DNA from: Dyadobacter sp. SG02
Lineage (GTDB): Bacteria > Bacteroidota > Bacteroidia > Cytophagales > Spirosomataceae
DNA: 64,000 nucleotides
Reading direction: 5' to 3'
NCBI RefSeq assembly: GCF_900109045.1
Contig: NZ_FNYL01000012.1
Coordinates: 186,001 to 250,000, forward strand
Part shown: one piece after another, positions 53,249 through 62,926 of the stretch
Numbering within the stretch: the first letter of the stretch is position 1
Layout of the letters: each line of letters opens with the position of its first letter
Position numbers and translations under genes: made by a program
The notes under the pieces: model-generated
The model's database searches: none
Told to the model about the DNA's origin: nothing
Seen by the model: the letters and a program-made list of their open reading frames with translations, nothing else

Positions 53249-56200
53249 ATGAAACCGACCCCAAACTCCTACAAATCGACCTGCTGTTACTGCGGCGTAG
53301 GCTGCGGGGTCGTGGTGACGAAAGAAAGTAATGGCCAGTTGAGCCTGGAAGGGGATAAAGAGCATCCTTCGAATAAGGGAATGCTGTGTTCCAAAGGCAT
53401 GAACCTGCATTACACGGTGATGGACCAGTCCGACAGACTGCTTTACCCGCAGATGCGCCTCAACCGCTCGATGCCGTTGCAGCGCGCGACCTGGGATGAG
53501 GCTTTGGAGCGCACAGCGGCTGTTTTTAAAGCACTAATCAAAAAATTCGGGCCCGATTCAGTAGCGTTTTATGTCTCCGGCCAATGCCTTACAGAGGAAT
53601 ACTACCTGGTAAACAAGCTGATCAAGGGTTTCATCGGGTCCAACAATATCGACACCAACTCCCGCCTGTGCATGAGCTCGGCGGTGGTAGGCTACAAGCT
53701 GTCACTGGGCGAGGATAGCGTTCCTGTTTGCTACGACGACATCGAGGCGGCCGATGTCATGTACGTAACCGGCGCTAACCCGGCCTGGTGCCATCCCATT
53801 ATCTGGCGGCGCGTGGAAGCGCACAAAACGGCGAAGCCGGATATCAAAATTATCTGCGTAGACCCCCGCGTGACCGACACCGCCCGCTCGGCCGACCTGC
53901 ATTTGCAGATCCGCCCGGGCACCGACATTGTCCTCAACAACGCGATCGGCCGTTTGCTGATCGAAAATGATTATCTCGATGAGCGGTTTATTACAGACCA
54001 CACCGATGGTTTTGATTTATTCCGGCTACAAGTAATGCAGCGCACTTTGGCGGAAGCGGCCGACATTTGTGGTGTCCCTTCCGCCGATATTGCCTTAGCA
54101 GCCGAATGGATCGGCCGTTCGAAAGGTTTTCTTTCCTTTTGGACAATGGGACTGAACCAATCGGTAATCGGTGTAAACAAAAACCTTTCGCTCATCAACC
54201 TGCATTTAATTACCGGTAAAATCGGCAGACCCGGCAATGGCCCATTCTCGCTAACCGGCCAGCCGAATGCCATGGGCGGTCGGGAAACGGGGGGCCTTGC
54301 CAATATCCTTCCGGGCCACCGTGAAGTGGCGAATCCCGGACACCGCGCAGAAATGGAGCAATTCTGGAACACGCCCGTCCGCATTGCCGACAAGCCTGGA
54401 CTTACCGCGACAGAAATGTTCGAAGCACTGGCCGACGATAAATTGAAGGCGATCTGGATCATCAATACCAACCCTTTGGTAAGCATGCCGGACATGAACG
54501 CCGTGGAAAGCGCATTGAAAAAGTCGCGATTTGTCGTCGTTCAGGACGTTTCCAGCCGTGCCGACACCGTGCATTTCGCTGATGTGGTACTACCCGCTGC
54601 CGCCTGGCTCGAAAAGGACGGCAGCATGACCAACGCCGAACGCCGCATTACCTATCTCCCGAAGGTGCTCGACGCGCCGGGAGAAGCCCTGCCCGATTCT
54701 GAAATCCTCTGGCGTTTCGCCCAAAAGATGGGTTTTGAAAAAGCATTTAACTACAAAACCACTTCCGAGGTTTACGATGAATATGTAAAGGTTACGAAGG
54801 GAACGACTATCGATGTGACCGGCGTAAGTCACAAGCTGCTGAAAGAAAAACGCAGCGTCCAATGGCCATTATCGGTTCGTGATGCGGAACGCTCAGCAGA
54901 AGTGCGCCAACCGGGCACGAAACGCCTTTTCACCGACCATCAATTCTACACCAAAAACAAAAAAGCCCAAATCCACGCTGTCCCCGACGAAAACACATCC
55001 GAACCCACCGACGACCTGTTTCCTTTGGTTTTAACGAGTGGAAGGATTCGGGATCAGTGGCACACGATGACGAAAACCGGCCGCGTCGCGAAACTGAACA
55101 AACATATCCCCCAGCCTTTCCTGCAAATCCATCCCGAGGACGCACGCGAGCGGGGTATTTCGGAAGGCAGCCTGGTAACGGTGGGCAGCCGTCGCGGGGA
55201 GGTACGCGTAAAGGCGCAGGTTACAACAGATGTGCGTCAAGGCCTCTGCTTTCTGCCCATGCACTGGGGCAAAATACTGGGAAGCAACCTGGTACGTGCC
55301 AACAATCTGACCAGTCCGCTGGTTGACCCCAAATCCAAGGAACCCGATTTCAAGTTCTCGGCCGTACAGGTCGGTTTATATAAAAAACCATTTGAAAAAA
55401 TCATCATCATCGGCGCCGGATCGGCGGGGCTGGGCTTTATCAACTCCTACCGCCAGCTGAATGCCGACGATGAGATCCATGTTTTTTCCAAAGAAATTTA
55501 CCCGTTCTATAACCGGGTAATGCTGCCCGATTATATCAGCGGCACCCAAACCTGGGAACAACTCGTGAAGCTGCGCGAAGACCAGTTTGCCGAAAACCGC
55601 ATTACCGTACATAAAGGCGTGAGTATCATGCACATCGATCGCAAACATAAAACGGTGATCGATAGCAATGGGCTGGAACACCATTACGACAAACTCATCC
55701 TCAGCATGGGCAGCAAGGCATTCATGCCGAAGGGCGTACCCAACCTGCCAGGCATATTCAATATGCGTTCGCGCCTTGATGCGGATTCGCTCCTGCCATT
55801 TTTGAAACAGCCCGAACCGCACGCGGTCATTGTCGGCGGCGGCATTTTGGGACTCGAACTCGCGGCATCTTTTCGTGAAATGGATGTAAAAGTGACCGTA
55901 ATCCAGCGCAGTGGCCGTTTTATGGAGCGCCAGCTCGACCCGCTGGCCAGCGAGCTGCTCTACCAGGAGCTCCTCGACCGGGGTATCGAATGTTATTTCA
56001 ACGATGAGGTGGCTACCTTCTCGGGTTCGGATACCGTGGAAGGGATCAGGCTGAAATCGGGGCGGAAGATCAGCTGCCAGGTGGTTGTACTGGCAATCGG
56101 CACCGTCCCGACCATCGACCTCGCCAAAGATGCCAGCCTTGAATGCAAGCGCGGCGTAATTGTGAACGATTATATGCAAACCTCCGACCCGGATATTTAT

Positions 56201-56791
56201 TCAGCCGGGGAAATCGCAGAATGGAACGGGCAGATGTGGGGCATTACCCTCGCCGCCGAACAGCAGGCAGAAGTGATCGCCAATTACCTCGCAGGTGATA
56301 TTTCGCAACCTTACAGGGGCAGCACCTCGATGAACATCCTGAAAATGGAGGGTTTGCAACTCAGCAGCATCGGTATGACCGACGTTCCCGCCAACGACCC
56401 GACTTACGAACAAATCGTATTTATCGATAAATCGAAACGCTATTATAAAAAATGCATCGTGCACCGCGACAAGCTCGTGGGCGCGATCCTGATCGGCGAC
56501 AAAAACGAATTCCTCGAATTCCGCGACCTGATCGCTGGCGGAGTCGAGCTTTCCGAAAAGCGCCTGCAACTCCTGCGGGCAAGTCAGAAAGCCGAACCGG
56601 TAATGGGTAAGTTGGTATGCTCCTGCAACAACGTAGGCCAGGGAAACCTCGAAAAAGCCATTGCCGGCGGCTGCGGCGATTTCCAGAAGCTCTGCCAGAC
56701 CACCGGCGCCGGGACCGGCTGCGGCTCGTGCCGGCCAGAGGTAAGGTCGATACTTGAAAAGGCGTTGGAAGCAAATCTGGTACCAAATTGA
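53249..56791 (+). CDS. assimilatory nitrate reductase fused to NAD(P)H-type flavin reductase
   Basis: The 1180 residues hold three parts. Residues ~1-700 are a molybdenum bis-MGD reductase with an N-terminal [4Fe-4S] site (C13, C16, C20 and C47, as CCYCGVGCG and LCSKGMNLH) and the likely Mo-ligand C141 (NSRLCMSSAV). From ~715 to ~1090 there is an FAD/NAD(P) domain (IIIIGAGSAGLGF, AVIVGGGILGLELAASF). From ~1115 a BFD [2Fe-2S] domain follows (VCSCNNVGQGNLEKA, TGAGTGCGSCRPEV). It reduces nitrate to nitrite. NasA- and NasC-like subunits, separate in other bacteria, are joined, so it may work alone with NAD(P)H. Confidence 0.93.
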   Translation: MKPTPNSYKSTCCYCGVGCGVVVTKESNGQLSLEGDKEHPSNKGMLCSKGMNLHYTVMDQSDRLLYPQMRLNRSMPLQRATWDEALERTAAVFKALIKKFGPDSVAFYVSGQCLTEEYYLVNKLIKGFIGSNNIDTNSRLCMSSAVVGYKLSLGEDSVPVCYDDIEAADVMYVTGANPAWCHPIIWRRVEAHKTAKPDIKIICVDPRVTDTARSADLHLQIRPGTDIVLNNAIGRLLIENDYLDERFITDHTDGFDLFRLQVMQRTLAEAADICGVPSADIALAAEWIGRSKGFLSFWTMGLNQSVIGVNKNLSLINLHLITGKIGRPGNGPFSLTGQPNAMGGRETGGLANILPGHREVANPGHRAEMEQFWNTPVRIADKPGLTATEMFEALADDKLKAIWIINTNPLVSMPDMNAVESALKKSRFVVVQDVSSRADTVHFADVVLPAAAWLEKDGSMTNAERRITYLPKVLDAPGEALPDSEILWRFAQKMGFEKAFNYKTTSEVYDEYVKVTKGTTIDVTGVSHKLLKEKRSVQWPLSVRDAERSAEVRQPGTKRLFTDHQFYTKNKKAQIHAVPDENTSEPTDDLFPLVLTSGRIRDQWHTMTKTGRVAKLNKHIPQPFLQIHPEDARERGISEGSLVTVGSRRGEVRVKAQVTTDVRQGLCFLPMHWGKILGSNLVRANNLTSPLVDPKSKEPDFKFSAVQVGLYKKPFEKIIIIGAGSAGLGFINSYRQLNADDEIHVFSKEIYPFYNRVMLPDYISGTQTWEQLVKLREDQFAENRITVHKGVSIMHIDRKHKTVIDSNGLEHHYDKLILSMGSKAFMPKGVPNLPGIFNMRSRLDADSLLPFLKQPEPHAVIVGGGILGLELAASFREMDVKVTVIQRSGRFMERQLDPLASELLYQELLDRGIECYFNDEVATFSGSDTVEGIRLKSGRKISCQVVVLAIGTVPTIDLAKDASLECKRGVIVNDYMQTSDPDIYSAGEIAEWNGQMWGITLAAEQQAEVIANYLAGDISQPYRGSTSMNILKMEGLQLSSIGMTDVPANDPTYEQIVFIDKSKRYYKKCIVHRDKLVGAILIGDKNEFLEFRDLIAGGVELSEKRLQLLRASQKAEPVMGKLVCSCNNVGQGNLEKAIAGGCGDFQKLCQTTGAGTGCGSCRPEVRSILEKALEANLVPN

Positions 56792-56797
56792 AATTGT

Positions 56798-57066
56798 GTC
56801 AGGTTTGGTCAGGAGTGGTCAAGATTGGTCAGGTTTGGTCAGGAGTGGTCAGGAGTGGCCAGGAGTGGTCAAGAGTGGTCAAGAGTGGTCAGGATTGGTC
56901 AGGAATGGTCATTTGTGGTAATAAGTAATCCTGACAACGCTCGACAACGCCTGACAATACTTGACAACACTTGACAATACTTGACAATACTTGACAACAC
57001 CTGACAACACCTGACAATACCTGACAATACTTGACAACACCTGACAATACTTGACAACACCCGACA
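56798..57066. repeat. inverted 10-bp repeat array R3 in the nitrate operon
   Basis: The left arm (56798-56917) is exactly twelve 10-bp units, mostly GTCAGGAGTG, GTCAGGTTTG or GTCAAGAGTG. After ~12 bases the right arm (about 56930-57066) holds ~14 units ending TGAC or CGAC, mostly AATACTTGAC and AACACCTGAC. The arms are imperfect reverse complements and could form a long hairpin. It fills the whole 301-base gap between nitrate reductase and the rubredoxin-tailed gene. It shares unit and layout with R2. Confidence 0.8.
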
Positions 57067-57092
57067 CCCACTAACCACAAAACCGTAAAACG

Positions 57093-58577
57093 ATGCGCGA
57101 CTATTACCACATCAAAATCAACCTGCCGGGGGGCATTGCTTCGCCGGGGTACCTGAAAGATATTCTTTCGGCGGCGTGGAATGCGAATGTCCGCAAGGTC
57201 CGTTTCGGGTCGCGGCAGCAGTTGCTGATGACCGCGCATTACGAGGATATGCGGTTTCTGGAACGTGATTTTAAAAAGCTGGGCATCTTTTACGAGGTCA
57301 ATACCGACCGCCGGCCGAATATCGTCAGCTCCTACTGTGGCGAAGACGTTTTCAGGACCGGGCAATGGCTTAATGCGAGCGAGTACCATTCCGTACTCGA
57401 CAGTTTTGATGCCGAGCCCGGCTGGCAGCCCGGTTTGAAGGTCAATATCTCTGATTCAAACCAGAGTTTTACCCCGTTTTTCACGGGCAACCTCAACTTC
57501 ATCTCCTCGCCGGAACCGCATTTCTGGTACTTGTATGTGCGTTTAAAACAGACCAACACGGTTTTCAAATGGGACTGGTTGATTTACACGAATGAAATCG
57601 GCCGCTTGTCCAAAGTAGTGGAAGAATGCATGCTCAATGAAGGTTTAAATGAGGAAAATGCATTAAAAACAACTGTAAACGAACGTATTCGCTACGTTTT
57701 TCAACAGTCGCAGCAGGAACTCGAACTACCTTCTTTTTCCCTGCCTTATTACGAAGGTTTCAACCGCTACGAATCGCGTACCTGGCTCGGGCTTTACCGC
57801 CGCGACGAGGAATTTACGATCGATTTTCTCCTGGACGTATGTACGCTATGCCTGAACACGCGGGTGGGTGAAATTTGCTCCACACCATGGAAATCACTGG
57901 TTATCAAAGGAATAGAAGACCAATACCGTGAAGCTTGGAGTAATATTCTGGGAAAACACAATATCAATGTCCGCCACGCCGCCAACGAGCTTGCTTGGCA
58001 GACGGAGGACCATAATGGCGACGGCGCAGAACTTAAAAACGAACTGATCCGGTATTTTTCCAAAAACGACACCCGTACTTTCGGCCTTTGCTTCGGAATA
58101 CAGACCCGCCCTAAATCCGAGGTTTTCGGTTCGGTACTCATTCGGAAACGGCCGTTGCTACGGGTCGGGCAGTTGCCGCTATTCAGCGTCTACGACCTTT
58201 ATTATACAGAAAACTTCAACCCGAACAGTCGCGCATTAGTGCCGTTTGAAAAAGGGTTATTCAAAATACATTTGCCTGCCCAGCTGGAACGTCTTTGCAG
58301 GCGGTTTAACAATCAGCGATCGAGGGATACTCTGAAAACTATGCTGTCCGAGCCCGACGAAGCCAAAGCGGCCGTCAAAACGGCGAAGATGGTGCACCAA
58401 TGCCCCGATTGCCTGACGATTTATGATCCCGAGTATGGCGACATGCCCGGTGATATCCCACCCGGGACCGCCTTCGAAGACCTTCCGGCCGGCTACTGCT
58501 GCCCTATCTGCGACAGTGGCAAGGCCGTTTTCGAACCCATCGAACTAACCCGATCATCCAACCTCGAACCAGCATGA
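57093..58577 (+). CDS. NirA/sulfite-reductase-like protein with C-terminal rubredoxin
   Basis: This 494-residue protein starts like the ferredoxin half-domain of nitrite/sulfite reductases (MRDYYHIKINLPGGIASPGYLKDIL, VRFGSRQQLLMTAHYEDM) and ends with a rubredoxin: CPDC (~residue 433), then CCPIC (~474). The Cys-x5-Cys / Cys-x3-Cys ligand set for siroheme-[4Fe-4S] was not found, so it may not be a reductase. The rubredoxin iron site is complete. It may pass electrons to nitrate reductase, encoded upstream across array R3. The next gene starts within its last four bases. Confidence 0.75.
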   Translation: MRDYYHIKINLPGGIASPGYLKDILSAAWNANVRKVRFGSRQQLLMTAHYEDMRFLERDFKKLGIFYEVNTDRRPNIVSSYCGEDVFRTGQWLNASEYHSVLDSFDAEPGWQPGLKVNISDSNQSFTPFFTGNLNFISSPEPHFWYLYVRLKQTNTVFKWDWLIYTNEIGRLSKVVEECMLNEGLNEENALKTTVNERIRYVFQQSQQELELPSFSLPYYEGFNRYESRTWLGLYRRDEEFTIDFLLDVCTLCLNTRVGEICSTPWKSLVIKGIEDQYREAWSNILGKHNINVRHAANELAWQTEDHNGDGAELKNELIRYFSKNDTRTFGLCFGIQTRPKSEVFGSVLIRKRPLLRVGQLPLFSVYDLYYTENFNPNSRALVPFEKGLFKIHLPAQLERLCRRFNNQRSRDTLKTMLSEPDEAKAAVKTAKMVHQCPDCLTIYDPEYGDMPGDIPPGTAFEDLPAGYCCPICDSGKAVFEPIELTRSSNLEPA

Positions 58578-59059
58578 ACATGACATCATTACCTGCCATC
58601 GAAACCCGCTTTTTCGCGTTTGAAAGCGATTTTGTAGATAGCCTGCGCTGCATTCCGATGATCGTCCGGTACAAGCTCGATACCTGTCGCGTGAAACTCC
58701 AACTTGCCGACTGGGCCAAATTCAACTACGAGGAAAAAGACCAGCTTGCAGAACTTCCCTGCCATTCCGCGGACGAGATCGAAGCATATGCAGGCTATGT
58801 GAACGCATTGGTCTGGACCTACACCAGCACCGTGCCCAGCCTGCTCAAAAACCTCGATCCCGCCTGGGTATACACGTACGTGCCCGCGGAGGTACGCGAG
58901 AAGGCGCAGGAATGGAACTGCCCCGTTATCTCTGCCGCCGAATGGATGCAGCTCGACGTGCTCGAAAGGTTTGCATTGGTAAAACTGAGCCGTTCAGGAC
59001 ATGAAGGACGAAATTTCCCGAGGGCGCTGGCGGAGTTTGGGCTGGCGGTGGCTTGTTAG
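58574..59059 (+). CDS. nitrate-reductase-associated protein
   Basis: This 161-residue protein matches the small Nitr_red_assoc family known from cyanobacteria, with FFAFESDFVDSLRCIPMIVRYKLD and EEKDQLAELPCHSADEIEAY. Its biochemical role is unknown; it is found with nitrate reductase and may help its assembly or electron supply. It starts with an ATGA overlap with the rubredoxin-tailed gene (a second ATG lies two codons on) and converges with the thioredoxin-like gene, overlapping by 4 bases. It is the last gene of the plus-strand nitrate arm. Confidence 0.85.
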   Translation: MNMTSLPAIETRFFAFESDFVDSLRCIPMIVRYKLDTCRVKLQLADWAKFNYEEKDQLAELPCHSADEIEAYAGYVNALVWTYTSTVPSLLKNLDPAWVYTYVPAEVREKAQEWNCPVISAAEWMQLDVLERFALVKLSRSGHEGRNFPRALAEFGLAVAC

Positions 59060-60504
59060 TTTTGCGCTAATTCGTTAGCTATCAATAGCCTTTTCAGTTC
59101 ATCTGCTACTTTGCCAGACGAAGGCCGCTTGGCATGTGCGGCCACCATTCGTCCTTGCGTGTCGATCAGCAGATAGCGCGGGATGCCCCATACATAATAC
59201 TGGTTCCAAATGGATTGAGGGGAATCGCCGTCGTCGATGATATGAATGCCTTTGGGCACTTTGTCGCCTGCTACCATCTTTTTCCAGGCCAATGTATCGC
59301 GGTCAACCGAGACGTACAGGAACGCTACTTTGTCGTTACCCTTGAAATTCGCAAGCAGTTTTTTGGAGTCCGGAAATTCTTCTACGCAGGGCCCGCACCA
59401 GGTTGCCCAGATATCCACATACACGACCTTACCCCGAAAATCCGATAGCGACAATTTCTTTCCATCCGGTGTTAAACCGGAAAATACCGGCGCAGGCTTT
59501 CCCGGGCCGATTTTCTCCCATCTGGCAATATCTTCGCGGATTACTTTCTTGAAATCATTGGATGCAATCTCACTTTCAAGCTTCCCGGCAAGTTTTAGGA
59601 TGGATGGCGAAAGCCCGCTACTACCGATCTGATAGTCAACACTTTTTACGCGAAGCAGCTCTTCAACTAGCTTCGGGTATTTTTTTGATTTAATCTTTTC
59701 ATCAACAAGCAACGGGAAAATTGCCGCCAGCGAATCGCTATTCATTTTTTCATTCTCCTCGTAAATTGCTTCATTCATTTTATGCTGATAAAAAGTTGCG
59801 ATCAATGCAAAATCGAACATTGCGGTTTTCAATGCGATAGAGTCGGCAGGTAATTCCCGGATTACTTTCCTCACGGACGGCGGTATATCCACCGAATCGG
59901 TTCCGTTCGCAAAATTGAATTGGTAAGCGAGCACGCTCATTTTAATATTCCGTTGTAAAAGATCCATTCTTTCCTGAGAAACACCCGGATTGGATTTGAT
60001 TTTAGCCAGCAATTGATCGTAGCCTTTTTGCAAAGAATCTTTTGCCAAAAGAAACGTATCCTGGTCGAGACGAAACGAATAGGTCCCATTCCACTTTTCC
60101 AACCCCTGTCTGAATTGCCCCGCTTCGTTGATAAATTCCTGCGCAGCTGCGCCGTCGCCTTCAAAGCTGAATGCATGCTTGGAACCAGGTTTCGATGGAA
60201 CGATGGTAAGTTCGTCGCCTGGAAAAACAAGAAGGCCCGCCGCGAATTTTCCTGCATTAACTCCTACAAAAACGGGCGCATCAAGCGTAAATTCAACAAT
60301 TCCCTTCCCGGCACTGTCCAACACAGCCCTGCCCAGACCAATACTATCCAGGGTAACCATCTTCGTGCTGCTTATCATAACAGTGTCGCCCGCCGCCTTG
60401 GGAAAGTTTACAGAGATTTTAACCAAATTCTTTCTCTTCTGGTCGCAGCCGTTTAATTGAAAAAGAAAGCAAATTAAAAGCAGGAGATATCCCGGATAGC
60501 GCAT
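59056..60504 (-). CDS. TlpA-like thioredoxin-fold lipoprotein
   Basis: This 482-residue protein has a lipobox (FQLNGC, Cys20), an N-terminal beta-rich DUF4369-like region (~25-130), a helical middle and a C-terminal TlpA/AhpC-type domain (~335-475) with the redox motif WATWCGPCVEEF and the cis-proline region VWGIPRYLLID. It should be an envelope thiol-disulfide reductase, typical of Bacteroidota. It shares no operon with its neighbours; it converges with the nitrate-associated gene. Confidence 0.88.
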   Translation of the reverse strand: MRYPGYLLLLICFLFQLNGCDQKRKNLVKISVNFPKAAGDTVMISSTKMVTLDSIGLGRAVLDSAGKGIVEFTLDAPVFVGVNAGKFAAGLLVFPGDELTIVPSKPGSKHAFSFEGDGAAAQEFINEAGQFRQGLEKWNGTYSFRLDQDTFLLAKDSLQKGYDQLLAKIKSNPGVSQERMDLLQRNIKMSVLAYQFNFANGTDSVDIPPSVRKVIRELPADSIALKTAMFDFALIATFYQHKMNEAIYEENEKMNSDSLAAIFPLLVDEKIKSKKYPKLVEELLRVKSVDYQIGSSGLSPSILKLAGKLESEIASNDFKKVIREDIARWEKIGPGKPAPVFSGLTPDGKKLSLSDFRGKVVYVDIWATWCGPCVEEFPDSKKLLANFKGNDKVAFLYVSVDRDTLAWKKMVAGDKVPKGIHIIDDGDSPQSIWNQYYVWGIPRYLLIDTQGRMVAAHAKRPSSGKVADELKRLLIANELAQN

Positions 60505-60580
60505 TTTGCTGAGGTTTAGTTAAATACAATATTACTCAAACCGTTTTACGCTAATCAAATGGGTTTTGTGGAGATTAAGG

Positions 60581-62821
60581 CTATTCTTTTAAAAATTTAA
60601 CATATTTTAAAAGTTGTCCGTTTTCTATCTGAAATGCTAAAATATATAGTCCGCCAGGTAAAAATGAGACATCGACTGACAGTTCAGAACTGGAATCGGC
60701 TATTTGATTATCATTTAACCAATACACCTGACCTGAAATATGGTTGACGGAAACCGGTTTGAATCTCTTTCCACCCGTCGAATTTTTGATCCGCAAAACA
60801 GATTGAACCGGATTGGGCGCCATTACAATATCTTTCATTGCAGCCCCACATTCAGCAACTACAATCCGTGTTTCCTGCGATTTTCCATCCAAGTCATATT
60901 CTTTAATGCGGTAATAACTTTGGTTTAATGCATTTTCGATTTGAAAAGAATAATTATTTTCAACATTCGAATTACCCACCGCAGGCACAATACCTTTCGA
61001 ATCCCAATGGCGGGCATCGTTGCTGGCAAGTATTTCAAAATAATCCGCATTTACTTCTTCCGTGGTTGCCCAGCTGAGTCGTGCACTATTACCACTGCAT
61101 TCTACGCCAAATTTGCTGAAAACCACCGGCAGCGGACCGGAAGCTTTGGTCAGCGTATTGTTCCGAGTGATCAGCCAGACGTCCGGGTCGAAAATTACTT
61201 CGGTGGCTTCAAAGCCGAGGTTATCCATGAAAACCTGTCCATTCAAAGTGTTGTTGAGTACCACCAGCTTCTCCTGATTGGTACCCGCATTGCGGAAAAG
61301 CAACGGCACAGGCAGCTGGAAGAAACTCACCGACGCATGCGATTGCGTCTGGCTCAGCTTCACCTGTACCGAATTACCCGCCGGGTACCATTCGACCTGG
61401 TACGACGGGTACCCCTGGCCGGTAAACCATTGATTGAAAAAATAGGTCAGATCCTTCCCGCTGGCCGCTTCCAAATGTGTTTTCAGATTGGCCGTGGTCG
61501 CATACCCATAGGCTAATGCGGGGTCGTTGATGTAGTTATTGATCGCCGTAAAAAAAGTGGCGTCACCCAATATCCAGCGCAGCATATAGAGCAAATGCGA
61601 GCCTTTGTAGTAACTCAGACGGCTGCTGAAAATCCGGTTCACATCATTCACATTATCCACCCAGACGGAGCCGCCGGGTAGCGAGGTGATATTATTGATT
61701 TCGTTGGTACGGGTGATTTTGGTATTCGCCGGATATTTGGCCTCCGAGTAAATGCTCGCGAGATGCGTAGCGAAGCCCTCGTTCAACCAGATATCCTGCC
61801 AGCTCCCGCAGGTAATTTTATCACCAAACCACTGATGTCCGAGTTCATGCGCAATGAGTGTTTCACCCATATTGACCATGAATGAACACGTCTGGTGCTC
61901 CATCCCACCACCCCAGCCAAATTGCACATGGCCATATTTCTCGTTCTTGAACGGGTAATCGCCAAAAAGGTTACTGAACTGCACCATCGCATTGAGCGTA
62001 TTCTGCACGCCATTTTGAAAAGTGAACTGGCTCTCCGGGTAGCAATAAGTTTTGAACGGTACGTTGGTAGCACCTATCATCACGCTATTATCCAGCACAT
62101 TATAGTTAGTAACAGCAATAGCCACCAGATAGCTCGCAATCGCGTAACGGTGCTTCCAGTGCGTACGGGTTTTTGCGCCCGCTACCGCTGTTTCACTTTT
62201 CAGCAATCCGTTTGAAGCGGCCTTGTAGGCTGCGGGATGCGTAATGTATATATCCAGTGAATCGGCCTTATCGTCGAGGCCGTTTTTGCAGGGCCACCAG
62301 TCGCGGCTTCCGTACGGTTCGCTTAATGTCCACAGTACCGGCGTCGCGGATGGCCCGTGCGTGGTCACGACGAAAGCACCGAAAGTCGGCGGGGGCGCTC
62401 CCTGATAGTTGATCGTAACGGAATCTTTTGTTCCTGCCCCGAGCGGAGCTTGCAATGTAATCGTCAGTGCGTCAGCGGCATGCGTGAAAGCCAAATTGCT
62501 GCCATGTTGCTGCACCGACGACACCGTCAATGCGCTGGACAGGTCGAGGGTAATGCTGTTCCCCGCGGTACTCATCACAAAATGGGGCGTCACAATGCCT
62601 TTGATATTGTTCACCGCAGGATCAACCTCCCATTCGCAACGATAGTACTTCACGTCGAAGTTGTTGGAAGCCATCACGCGCAGGCCCGGCGCATTCAACC
62701 GCAATCCGGCACTCCGGCTTTCGAGCACGGCTATGTCGGAAGTGGAGAAATCCGCAGCGGGTTCCTGGGCAAATGCCCGTCCGGCGAGCAACATAAAGAG
62801 GAGCAGGAAAGGTGTTTTCAT
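60581..62821 (-). CDS. M1-family metallo-aminopeptidase with type IX sorting domain
   Basis: This 746-residue secreted peptidase has a signal peptide ending AFAQ. The GGMEHQ exopeptidase motif (~305-310) and zinc site HELGH (H325, E326, H329) with distal E348 (WLNEGFATH) define an active M1 enzyme that removes N-terminal residues from peptides. The last ~90 residues (VMAPNPVQSVLRIKN, then FLPGGLYILAFQIENGQLLKYVKFLK) form a Por/type IX C-terminal sorting domain, so it is exported through the type IX system and is probably surface-bound. It stands alone. Confidence 0.92.
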   Translation of the reverse strand: MKTPFLLLFMLLAGRAFAQEPAADFSTSDIAVLESRSAGLRLNAPGLRVMASNNFDVKYYRCEWEVDPAVNNIKGIVTPHFVMSTAGNSITLDLSSALTVSSVQQHGSNLAFTHAADALTITLQAPLGAGTKDSVTINYQGAPPPTFGAFVVTTHGPSATPVLWTLSEPYGSRDWWPCKNGLDDKADSLDIYITHPAAYKAASNGLLKSETAVAGAKTRTHWKHRYAIASYLVAIAVTNYNVLDNSVMIGATNVPFKTYCYPESQFTFQNGVQNTLNAMVQFSNLFGDYPFKNEKYGHVQFGWGGGMEHQTCSFMVNMGETLIAHELGHQWFGDKITCGSWQDIWLNEGFATHLASIYSEAKYPANTKITRTNEINNITSLPGGSVWVDNVNDVNRIFSSRLSYYKGSHLLYMLRWILGDATFFTAINNYINDPALAYGYATTANLKTHLEAASGKDLTYFFNQWFTGQGYPSYQVEWYPAGNSVQVKLSQTQSHASVSFFQLPVPLLFRNAGTNQEKLVVLNNTLNGQVFMDNLGFEATEVIFDPDVWLITRNNTLTKASGPLPVVFSKFGVECSGNSARLSWATTEEVNADYFEILASNDARHWDSKGIVPAVGNSNVENNYSFQIENALNQSYYRIKEYDLDGKSQETRIVVAECGAAMKDIVMAPNPVQSVLRIKNSTGGKRFKPVSVNHISGQVYWLNDNQIADSSSELSVDVSFLPGGLYILAFQIENGQLLKYVKFLKE

Positions 62822-62926
62822 AGCGTGTTGTAAATTGTAAGTATATCATTACCAATACGCTAACTTAACCAATTGCGGACAATTCTTTTCCGTTTTCCTT
62901 CCAAATGTTCAAATGGCGGGTTTCAG

